A stretch of DNA of 42,127 bases from NCBI GenBank assembly GCA_040905145.1, contig JBBDSC010000089.1, forward strand, positions 1 to 42,127, given 5' to 3'. Source of the DNA: DATGMS01 sp040905145. Its GTDB lineage: Bacteria; Bacteroidota; Bacteroidia; Cytophagales; Cyclobacteriaceae. Positions 1 through 7,347 of the stretch are shown piece after piece; positions within the stretch are counted from its first letter, which is position 1, and each line of letters begins with the position of its first letter. A program made the translations under genes and the position numbers. Under the pieces are notes generated by a model. The model saw nothing but the letters and a program-made list of their open reading frames with translations, was not told the origin of the DNA and did not search any database.

Positions 1-39
1 ACTTTCTTCATCGGGAAGTGATAATGGTTAATTTTTTGT

Positions 40-365
40 ATGGAAACTATCATCATCAACATAGAGGATAAAGAACAATCGAAAACAGTCAAAGCCGTTC
101 TGGAAAAAATAAAGCCTATGCGCTGCTTCCCATTACCGAAAAAGACAGGTATTTCATGCACCTAAGGTGATGGAGGATGTTAGGGAAGGAATTGCCCAAT
201 ACAAATCGGGAGAAGTTACCCTATACCGGTTCTGGCCCACCCGAATTACTTAAACATGAACTTTCTGGCTATTGGTCCCGAAGAATCAATAAGGAACACC
301 CCATTGCATATGTCGTAAATGAAAATACCTTAGTTACAGTTATCTCGACAAAAGATCATTACTAA
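40..365 (+). pseudogene. Decayed YoeB/Txe-type toxin-antitoxin locus
   Basis: An ATG at 40 opens a 41-codon frame (stop at 163-165) starting METIIINIEDKEQSK, which looks like the N-terminus of a small antitoxin of the DUF2683 kind. Past a frameshift, a second frame reads VMEDVREGIAQYKSGEVT, like the C-terminal half of such antitoxins. It then runs into a third frame (177-365) whose last 45 residues, with KHELSGYWSRRINKEHPIAY and a final STKDHY, match the C-terminal half of YoeB/Txe mRNA interferases. The toxin lacks its first 40 or so residues. I infer that a deletion fused the antitoxin to the toxin tail and that neither protein is made intact. The family assignment is from motif memory only. 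Confidence 0.6.
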
Positions 366-471
366 TCCTAAATTAGTGTTGCTTTTCAAATTTTTGCAAT
401 CCAGATTTTCTTCTCACCAGCAGAATGATTACTGGTCCTCCACCTCTGAAAACCAACTTTTTCACAATTAG

Positions 472-837
472 CTATTTCTTTAACATTAATAATAAATTAT
501 CCAATCTTTTTAATGTTGATGTCAACCCTTCCTGCATTCCCATTTGGATAACGGCTTCTAAATCGGCAAGGGAATTATAGGTTACAATGGTTTGAACCAT
601 AGCATTATCTCCCAAGTCTGTAAAAGTAACATCCCAGTTCGAACGAGGTAGTTGGGGATTGAGTTCTCCGTTTTCATCGCAAAATCCATCCAAAGCCGCA
701 TAACTGTCAATTGGTTGAATTTTCGAATAGTCCATACGCCCCCAGTATTCTGTTCCATTAGGTTCTACCATTGCATAAAGCCAATATCCACCTTCTTTTT
801 CAGTGAGGAAATCTTGATTGTTGTAGTAGTATTTCAC
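472..837 (-). pseudogene. N-terminally truncated AHSA1/SRPBCC-domain protein
   Basis: This 121-residue frame matches the C-terminal two thirds of the intact paralogue at 934-1437, with shared blocks EGGYWLYAMV, GTEYWGRMDY, FCDENGE and LPRSNWDVTF. The paralogue's first 60 or so residues, including the WWAPKPWK turn, have no counterpart. Upstream on the minus strand (838-930) the frame continues only a short way (WEELWKWPQV) before a stop. AHSA1-like START domains are small-molecule or Hsp90-binding folds, and without the first strands and helix this copy probably does not fold normally. It is the third gene in an ArsR-AHSA1-AHSA1 row and looks like a decayed tandem duplicate. It could be expressed from the ATG at 837, but I consider it broken. 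Confidence 0.6.
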
Positions 838-933
838 TTGGGGCCACTTCCATAATTCCTCCCATTTCTTGGAGTATCAATGTCAATTAAATAATAGTCC
901 CAAGCTGCCTATTACCTTAGCAGTTGAGGGTTC

Positions 934-1437
934 CTATTTGCCCAAGTTTGTCAATAATTGATCCAGGTTTTCCAAAGCAGCTGTAAAGCCTTCCTTCAGG
1001 CCCATTTCCAGCACCTTTTCCAGTTCGGAAAGATCATTGTATTTTACTTCTATATTTACAATGACTGAATTTTCCCCCTCTTGAAAATCATTTTCCCAAT
1101 TTGCTTTTGGCAGATCGGGATTAGTCTTCCCCTCCTCATCACAAAATACATCCTGAGCGGTAAAGGACTTCAAAGGGGCAATTCTTTTATAGTCTACCCT
1201 ACCCCAATGTTCTGTTCCATCGGGTCCGACCATGGCATAAAGCCAATATCCCCCCTCTCTAAAATCCATGCTTTTGGTACGCGCTTTCCAAGGCTTTGGT
1301 GCCCACCATTGGTCAAGAAGTTCACTTTCTGTCCAAGCCGCCCACACCCTATTCAGGGGAGCTGCAAATTCTCTTTTTACATAGATTTTGCTGTTTTCCT
1401 TATCCACGGAAAAATCCATTAAAAGGCTACTTTTCAT
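934..1437 (-). CDS. AHSA1/SRPBCC family protein (START-like domain)
   Basis: The 167-residue protein has the full Aha1-C-terminal-like SRPBCC layout. It starts with KREFAAPLNRVWAAWTESELLDQWWAPKPW, here given only as a description of the strand-helix-WW pattern, followed by FREGGYWLYAMVGPDG and a C-terminal helix (LEKVLEMGLKEGF). In Bacteroidota such proteins often sit directly behind an ArsR-family regulator and are thought to bind small hydrophobic ligands. The ligand cannot be read from sequence. The start at 1437 overlaps the end of the ArsR gene by 11 bp, so the two are probably translationally coupled in one operon. It is cytoplasmic, with no signal peptide. Confidence 0.85.
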   Translation of the reverse strand: MKSSLLMDFSVDKENSKIYVKREFAAPLNRVWAAWTESELLDQWWAPKPWKARTKSMDFREGGYWLYAMVGPDGTEHWGRVDYKRIAPLKSFTAQDVFCDEEGKTNPDLPKANWENDFQEGENSVIVNIEVKYNDLSELEKVLEMGLKEGFTAALENLDQLLTNLGK

Positions 1438-1753
1438 TGTTTTTGGAGTTGAGGTTAATTAATACTTGATCTAATTGGTCAAATCGGTTTTCCCAATGTT
1501 GTTTGAATTGGTCCAACCAATTATTGATTTCTTTCATTTTTTGGGGATTAAAATGGTAAAAAATCTCCCTGCCGGCCTTTTCCTGAGTCAGTAACTGACT
1601 TTCCGTAAGAACTTTAATGTGTTTGGAAACTGCCTGCCGGGTGGTATCAAAATGTTCCGCCAAGGCATTGGGCGTCATGGCCTGTGAGGCTATGAGCACC
1701 AGGATGGCCCTTCGGGTGGGATCGGCTAATGCCTGAAAAAGATCTCTTTTCAT
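1427..1753 (-). CDS. ArsR-family winged-helix transcriptional regulator
   Basis: The 108-residue protein begins MKRDLFQALADPTRRAIL, the usual opening of ArsR/SmtB regulators, followed by a recognition-helix segment FDTTRQAVSKHIKVLTESQLL and a wing containing GREIFYHF. I chose the ATG at 1753 because the longer frame adds 15 residues of no family likeness. No metal-binding Cys cluster is visible, which fits the subgroup paired with AHSA1 proteins rather than metal sensors. It overlaps the downstream AHSA1 gene and is probably an autorepressor of the operon. This last point is inference. Confidence 0.88.
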   Translation of the reverse strand: MKRDLFQALADPTRRAILVLIASQAMTPNALAEHFDTTRQAVSKHIKVLTESQLLTQEKAGREIFYHFNPQKMKEINNWLDQFKQHWENRFDQLDQVLINLNSKNNEK

Positions 1754-1882
1754 AAACTGAAATTTTTTATGCAACTGAATGGTAGCAAATATATGCAACC
1801 ATTTGGCTTCTTCAAAATTTAAGGAAGAAATTTTTTGCCCATTCAGAAAAAAAGTCAGTTGTTTAGAATTGAAAGGATCGTT

Positions 1883-2935
1883 TTATAACCAATCCTTCAA
1901 AAACTGCAAAATGTCCTTCCTCATTTCTGCTGTTTCCTCGTGGCCCACATCATAAATTTTTAATTTCCAAGCTTCGGGAGCCCCATCTTTTGCATAGATT
2001 TCCTTCAGGTTTTTATCAATAATTTCCAATCCTTCTATGGGTGTCAGAGGATCATACCTCCCTGCAAGACCCAGATGTGGACGGGGGGAAATAAGACCGT
2101 TGATTTTTGAGGTAGAAAAATGGTTTAATAAATCAGGAACGTAATAATATATTCCATGTAGACCGAGGTCTTTTTTCTCCAATAGGGTATGAAAATCCGT
2201 TAAACAGTTCAGATCCACACACACCTTTATCCGCTCATCCAAAGCTGCAAGCCACCAGGCCATGGTGCTTCCCATTGACATGCCCATGGTGGCTATGCGT
2301 TCCTTATCAATATCTTCCCGGCTTGTCAGATAATCCAGGGCGCGCAGATTGTCATATATCATCATGCCAAAAAGAACCTGCCCCTTCCACAACATTTCTT
2401 TAAAAATATCTATTTCAGACCTTCCCGATCTCTCCCCAAATCCCCAGGAATCCAAACAAAGGCCGGCATATCCTTCACGCGCCAAAGCAATGGCATAGGG
2501 GGGCGATTGCATTTCTTTTCTTCCACACAGAAATTCATTCTTCCCTACTTCATATTGACCGAAATGGGAATGGTTGAAAAGGACCACGGGCAGTTTTCCG
2601 GTAGCATTTTTAGGTTTGGTAAAGTAGGCAGGCACCAACTCCATCCCATTTATATCGAGCAATAATTTTTCAATAATTACCCCGTCTTTTTCTTCAGTGG
2701 ATACCACTTCTACAGAAATAGGCCTGTCCCTTTCAGGAAGCTTCCCCAGCAGTTCATACAATGCTTTCCGCATAACTTCTTTATCTTTGATCCCATTCAT
2801 GTCTTCAGACATAGGCAGAGGTTTATTTTGTGAAACGGCATCAGGCAAGTTGCCAAAGAAAACCAGGAGTAAGAACAGAAATAATTTGAAACTGGACAAC
2901 AGTTGATAACCCATAAATAAATGCTTTAAAAACAA
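1883..2935 (-). CDS. Exported alpha/beta hydrolase (dienelactone-hydrolase/acetyl-esterase type)
   Basis: The 350-residue protein has an N-terminal hydrophobic signal (roughly residues 14-36, ending AVSQ), so it should act in the periplasm. The fold is shown by an oxyanion segment LFNHSHFGQ, the nucleophile elbow GMSMGS with Ser220, an acid at Asp295 (GRYDPLTP) and His332 (DVGHEE). These are family motifs of dienelactone-hydrolase-like esterases acting on plant or aromatic esters and on acetylated sugars. The substrate is unknown. An alternative start at Met8 gives a shorter, more typical signal peptide. It stands alone between the ArsR operon and the plus-strand heme lipoprotein. Confidence 0.85.
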   Translation of the reverse strand: MFLKHLFMGYQLLSSFKLFLFLLLVFFGNLPDAVSQNKPLPMSEDMNGIKDKEVMRKALYELLGKLPERDRPISVEVVSTEEKDGVIIEKLLLDINGMELVPAYFTKPKNATGKLPVVLFNHSHFGQYEVGKNEFLCGRKEMQSPPYAIALAREGYAGLCLDSWGFGERSGRSEIDIFKEMLWKGQVLFGMMIYDNLRALDYLTSREDIDKERIATMGMSMGSTMAWWLAALDERIKVCVDLNCLTDFHTLLEKKDLGLHGIYYYVPDLLNHFSTSKINGLISPRPHLGLAGRYDPLTPIEGLEIIDKNLKEIYAKDGAPEAWKLKIYDVGHEETAEMRKDILQFLKDWL

Positions 2936-3034
2936 AGATATTCAATTTTCGAATACTAAATTCCTTTTCAACCTCTTCCTGTGAAGTGGTTCTTCCAATC
3001 CAATATAAGAAAATATTCCACAATTTATCTCCGC

Positions 3035-3067
3035 TTCGGGATTATAAATCCCGAACCTCACGGTTCG
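3035..3067. repeat. Overlapping REP-like palindromes
   Basis: Positions 3035-3055 form a perfect 9-bp inverted repeat (TTCGGGATT, ATA loop, AATCCCGAA). Overlapping it, 3052-3067 form a 6-bp hairpin (CGAACC, 4-nt loop, GGTTCG). The same style of palindrome, GGATT/AATCC-like arms with a 3-nt loop, occurs again at 9930-9978. They lie in the spacer between the hydrolase and the heme lipoprotein. Confidence 0.55.
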
Positions 3068-3288
3068 ACAGTTCAACAGTTCTTCAACCCGACAATCACC
3101 AAAGAGATCCAACCAATAAACCATTTTATAGCATTGGGATATGATGACTGAAAAAATTAATCCCCCAATCATCACTTTTTGACAAAAATAATATACTTTG
3201 GTAATCCTGTACAGGAGAAACAGCATGTCCAATACAGCTTAAATATATCAATTGAATCATAGTGCCAAGAAAAGTAACCCGATATTTG

Positions 3289-5988
3289 ATGCATCCCTCC
3301 CTAAAATTCCTTCTGCTTTCCTCCATTTCCATTTGTTTTTTTTCGGGCTGCAGTGAGCAAAAGTCCGCTTTTGATATTTCCCCTGTGGAACGCCTGGATC
3401 CCAAAAGAATGGAACCGCCCTACCCCAAGATACCCATACCCGAAGAGGCAGATCTGGAATCTCCCCGATGGAAAGGAATTGATCTGACAGCCAGCCCCCC
3501 GGTGGTACCCAAGTCGGTCTCTGAACAAATGGGCACTTTTATTTTGAAGCCAGGCTACAAAATCGATCCGGTACTGACAGAGCCCCATATTAAGGAGCCT
3601 GCTGCCATACAGTTTGATGGAAACGGCAAGATGTATGTCCTGGAACTCAGAAGCTATATGCAGGATATAGAGGCCACTGGTGAGCTGCTGCCGACCAGCC
3701 GGATATCCAGGTGGGAGGACAGGGACAACGATGGTGTCTATGAGGAGGGCGTCGTGTTTTTGGACAGTCTGGTTTTTCCCCGGTTTGTGGTCCCGTTTGG
3801 GCCGAACACCATTTTGTCCATGGAATCCAATGAGGACAATGTGTATAAATATACCGATACCGATAATGACGGCAGGGCGGACAGGAAAGAATTGTTTGCT
3901 TCTGGTCTGGGACGGTCTGGAAATGTGGAACACCAAACCAGTTTTTTGACATGGGCCATGGATAATTGGATGTACAGTACCTACAATTCCCGAAGGATCC
4001 GTTGGACCCCGGATGGGGTGATCCAGGAACCCACCGGCAACCCGTACGGGCAGTGGGGAGTGACTCAGGACAACTATGGACAGGTGTGGTTCCAGGATGG
4101 TGCCGGTGGGGTTCCTGCCAATTTCCAGTTCCCCATTGTCTATGGCAATTTCCAGGTGGAGGGACAGTTTCGGGAGGGATTCCGGGTGCCTTATAGCTTG
4201 GTGAAACTGGCGGATTTTGAACCCGGGATGCGCGAAACCAAACCCGATGGGTCCCTCAACAATGTGACCGGTGCTGCCGGCAATGATGTGTTCCGCGGGG
4301 ACCGCCTACCCAAGGAGCTGGTGGGGGAATATTTTTACGGAGAGCCGGTAGGAAGAATTGTCCGGCAGGTTTCTTCCCAAAAAGAAGAAGGCCTTACTTA
4401 CATACAGAATAAATACATTGAATCAGAGTCAGAGTTTATCCAATCCACGGATCCCCTTTTCCGGCCCACGGATATGGCCACCGCCCCGGATGGCACCATG
4501 TATATCGTGGATATGTACCGGGGCATCATACAGGAGGGAAACTGGACACAGGAAGGCAGTTATTTGAGGACCAAAATCCTGCAGTATCAAATGGACGACA
4601 TTGTGGAAAATGGCAGGATCTGGAGGATTACTTATGAAGGGATGCCCAGGAATACCGAAAAACCCCGGATGTTTGAGGAATCCCCGGCCCAATTGGTCCT
4701 GCATTTGGAACATCCCAATGGATGGTGGCGGGATAAAGCCCAGCAGCTATTGATCCTGAGGCAGGATCAGTCCGTGGCCGGGGATCTGGTCAGGATGCTG
4801 GAAACTTCCACCAATGAATTGGCCCGTATCCATGCCCTCTGGACCTTGGAAGGTCTAAGGGCATTGGAGACAGGAATGGTCAAAAAACTGATGAAGGATG
4901 CCAATCCAAATATCCGTATCCAAGCACTCAGGGCCAGTGAAACCCTTAATAAATATGGAGAGAAAAGCCTGGAGGAAGATTATAGGAACCTGGCATTGGA
5001 TAAGGATCCAGGTGTAGTGATTCAGGCCCTTCAAAGTGCGTATCTTTTAAAGGTGGAGGGGGTGGAAAAACTACTGCAATCCTCCATTAAATCCAATAAA
5101 GCAAAGGGTGTCCAGGTGGTAGCAGGTCAGATTTTGGAGAAAATGGAGGAAGCCAAACAGTTGGCTGCCACTCAATATTCGCCTGCCGAAAGGGAGCTTT
5201 TCAATCAGGGAAAAACGATTTTCGACAGCTATTGTGCCACCTGTCACGGAGTCAAGGGTTTGGGAACCCCTACCGGGGGGGCGGGGGGAGTGCTTATTGC
5301 GCCAGGCTTTTCCGGGTCTCCCAGGATCCAGGGACATCCGGAATATGCCGTGAAAACATTGCTGCACGGGCTGACGGGGGCCATTGAAGACAAAGAATAC
5401 GAAGGGGTCATGATTGCCATGGATTCCAATGATGACCAATATATAGCGGCCGTTGTTTCCTATATACGCAACGAATTCGGAAATAAAGGCAGCTTTGTAG
5501 ACCCGAAATATGTGGCCCAAATCCGTCAGGACACACAGGATCGGACATCGAACTATACCTATGATGAATTGATCCAGGAAATTCCCAAGATCCTCTTTCC
5601 CCAGGATGACTGGAAGGTCACGGCCAGCAGCACCGCCCTGCAGGGGGTGGGTTCCACCAGGGACCCAACCTATGCCTTTAGCTTTAAGGGTTGGCAGACG
5701 GAAACCGCCCAGGAACCGGGCATGTGGTTTCAGGTCGAACTTCCGCAGCCGGTTGTCCTGGCGGAAATACAGTTTGATTCCGGTGAGGAGCAGTATCCAC
5801 AAAAATATACCGTTTCTGTTTCAGAAGATGGGATCGATTGGTCGGAAGTGGCCCATGGTACCGGGGGGAAAGGTAATAATGCCATCCGATGGGAGAATCA
5901 GTCAAAGGTAAAATTTATCCGTATGCAAATACTGCAGAAAAGTGACCATCCCTGGGCCATGCGGAGGTTAAGTCTTTATGCCAGATAG
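3289..5988 (+). CDS. Heme-binding lipoprotein: beta-propeller dehydrogenase-like, HEAT, cytochrome c, discoidin
   Basis: The 899-residue protein starts at ATG 3289, which gives a clean lipoprotein signal with lipobox FSGC; the longer frame begins at a GTG. Residues about 80-440 form the beta-propeller seen in planctomycete-type membrane-bound dehydrogenases, with Ca-loop-like DRDNDGVYEE and DTDNDGRADR. HEAT-like helices follow (about 450-620). A c-type heme site C649-A-T-C652-H653 lies in a cytochrome c domain, and from about residue 772 there is an F5/8 type C (discoidin) domain. I infer a periplasmic or surface-attached oxidoreductase passing electrons from a sugar or polyol to heme c, with the discoidin domain binding glycan. 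It shares its first three modules with the protein at 31653-34544. It is not in an obvious operon. Confidence 0.8.
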   Translation: MHPSLKFLLLSSISICFFSGCSEQKSAFDISPVERLDPKRMEPPYPKIPIPEEADLESPRWKGIDLTASPPVVPKSVSEQMGTFILKPGYKIDPVLTEPHIKEPAAIQFDGNGKMYVLELRSYMQDIEATGELLPTSRISRWEDRDNDGVYEEGVVFLDSLVFPRFVVPFGPNTILSMESNEDNVYKYTDTDNDGRADRKELFASGLGRSGNVEHQTSFLTWAMDNWMYSTYNSRRIRWTPDGVIQEPTGNPYGQWGVTQDNYGQVWFQDGAGGVPANFQFPIVYGNFQVEGQFREGFRVPYSLVKLADFEPGMRETKPDGSLNNVTGAAGNDVFRGDRLPKELVGEYFYGEPVGRIVRQVSSQKEEGLTYIQNKYIESESEFIQSTDPLFRPTDMATAPDGTMYIVDMYRGIIQEGNWTQEGSYLRTKILQYQMDDIVENGRIWRITYEGMPRNTEKPRMFEESPAQLVLHLEHPNGWWRDKAQQLLILRQDQSVAGDLVRMLETSTNELARIHALWTLEGLRALETGMVKKLMKDANPNIRIQALRASETLNKYGEKSLEEDYRNLALDKDPGVVIQALQSAYLLKVEGVEKLLQSSIKSNKAKGVQVVAGQILEKMEEAKQLAATQYSPAERELFNQGKTIFDSYCATCHGVKGLGTPTGGAGGVLIAPGFSGSPRIQGHPEYAVKTLLHGLTGAIEDKEYEGVMIAMDSNDDQYIAAVVSYIRNEFGNKGSFVDPKYVAQIRQDTQDRTSNYTYDELIQEIPKILFPQDDWKVTASSTALQGVGSTRDPTYAFSFKGWQTETAQEPGMWFQVELPQPVVLAEIQFDSGEEQYPQKYTVSVSEDGIDWSEVAHGTGGKGNNAIRWENQSKVKFIRMQILQKSDHPWAMRRLSLYAR

Positions 5989-6079
5989 CTTCTACGTCTT
6001 GTTGACATGGCTGTTGATTTAAATGTGTATAACATGACCAATTGTAGGCAAACGTTCCCTTTCTCCTATTTGGGATCAA

Positions 6080-6370
6080 TGTCAGAAAAGGAATATTGGT
6101 TGTAATATGATCATTAGCGGATTCAGGCGAATACAATGAACAGCACATCCCGATATATTTCAAATGAGGGCATTTTCCAATGCCTCCCTACCAAGCGTGG
6201 AAGTGTAGCTTAGCAGCACTACATCTGCATCCCCGATTCTTGATGCAATTTCATCAGCACCTGCAGGAATATATCGGTATAGGACAACTTCTTCCGTAAA
6301 GGCATTTTAATTCCTTTTTTGACGAGGGGATCAAACTCAACGGCTCCATCCCCACGATTTTTTTAAACAT
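6080..6370 (-). pseudogene. N-terminal fragment of a D-2-hydroxyacid dehydrogenase, frameshifted
   Basis: Reading from an ATG at 6370 on the minus strand, three successive frames give MEPLSLIPSSKKELK, then TEEVVLYRYIPAGADEIASR with IGDADVVLLSYTSTLGREAL, then KYIGMCCSLYSPESAN. Together these resemble the first 90 or so residues of D-isomer-specific 2-hydroxyacid dehydrogenases, which normally exceed 300 residues. The NAD-binding domain and catalytic residues are absent. At least two frameshifts (near 6300 and 6162) plus the truncation make this a relic. The similarity is by eye and needs a profile search. Confidence 0.65.
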
Positions 6371-6376
6371 CATCTT

Positions 6377-6441
6377 TTAGACTTTTGTAAATGTACGATG
6401 AATTTCCTCATGTGTACCAACAAAAACAACCAGGCAAACAG
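6377..6441 (-). pseudogene. Possible HigB-type toxin C-terminal relic
   Basis: The minus strand reads TVCLVVFVGTHEEIHRTFTKV followed by a stop at 6377-6379. This resembles the C-terminal strand of HigB mRNA interferases (usual pattern xxRFVGTHxEYDxID). No upstream part of the toxin can be read. The fragment is short, so the call is tentative. From 6442 to 6624 I see no gene, only AT-rich sequence and a half copy of the REP-like arm (AATTCCGAAT, about 6609-6618). Confidence 0.35.
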
Positions 6442-6624
6442 TAAGAAATCCTTATTAGATATTAAGGCACTGGACAGGTTGCAGACATATTGGGTTAGGT
6501 AGGTTAAGGTCAGATAAATTTATCCTTTTTTCCCAATTTTGCATGTGGGCCACTGATTTGCTTTCGTTGTATGCCATAATTATTACTCCAGTTATTGGAA
6601 CATTACAATTCCGAATTTACTCAG

Positions 6625-7347
6625 TTATTTCTTATCAAAAGTGATAATCCATTGCTTTTTATTTTTATCATATGATAAACGATCCTTATAGTAGGGAAAG
6701 AGAATCATAGCTGAATCAACTGCGGATTTATCTATTCTTAAATACCTTGCTTCCCCCTCTGATTTGATAGAAAATGAGATATTATATTTTTCCTTTGCCA
6801 GATTGGCAAATGATCTATATATAGATAACGAATCTAATTCATTGTGAAGGACATTTAAAATAGAATCTTGACCTCTAATATGTGCAGTATAAATATCACT
6901 ATTATTATTAAACGACACCACCAAAGCATTATAATCACTTAATAAAGAATCATAGATCGAATCCAAGTACTGGGAATCTTTATTGGTATTTAGTAGTACA
7001 CTTTTCAACTTTTCGGTTACTACATTCGTTTTAATCAATAATTCTTTAGCCTCAAATAGTTCTTCTACTAGCTGATTGTATTTGATCACCTCCCCGTCTC
7101 TTACTTGATAGGTATAAGATATGGAATTATCAACGGAGTCATATTTAATTTCAAAAATTTCATTAAGTATGGAGTCCCGTTTTGTTAGTTTTTCAATTAA
7201 AATATCGCGTTCATATACTTGTTCCTGAAGTTTGTAATTGTAATACAAGCTCACAACACATACAAGTATGAAAATTAATAATATAGCCCCTTCTAACAAC
7301 AGAGCCATTGTAGTCCTGTGATTATTTTCTGAGCTTTTCATTTTCAA
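6625..7347 (-). CDS. Unknown membrane-anchored coiled-coil protein
   Basis: I do not recognise this 240-residue protein. It has a short charged N-terminus, one strong transmembrane helix (about residues 14-37) and then long helical, heptad-like stretches rich in Leu, Ile, Lys, Asp and Glu. A small C-terminal part from about residue 190 is predicted to be mixed (RYLRIDKSAVDSAMILF). It is likely a single-pass inner-membrane protein with a large periplasmic or cytoplasmic coiled coil. Its start overlaps the end of the methyltransferase-derived frame by 26 bp. That frame itself ends in a membrane segment plus coiled coil, so the two ends may have belonged to one original membrane gene pair. Confidence 0.6.
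   Translation of the reverse strand: MKMKSSENNHRTTMALLLEGAILLIFILVCVVSLYYNYKLQEQVYERDILIEKLTKRDSILNEIFEIKYDSVDNSISYTYQVRDGEVIKYNQLVEELFEAKELLIKTNVVTEKLKSVLLNTNKDSQYLDSIYDSLLSDYNALVVSFNNNSDIYTAHIRGQDSILNVLHNELDSLSIYRSFANLAKEKYNISFSIKSEGEARYLRIDKSAVDSAMILFPYYKDRLSYDKNKKQWIITFDKK

Noticed and set aside
3301..3936. Long minus-strand frame opposite the heme lipoprotein
   Set aside because: It lies entirely against a well-supported gene with clear domains, and its translation is Pro/Arg/Gly-rich with no family likeness.
6298..6314. AAAGGCATTTTAATTCC, nearly repeated at 10527-10543 beside two broken genes
   Set aside because: Only 17 bp at 16 matches, AT-rich and without flanking similarity; chance is a sufficient explanation.
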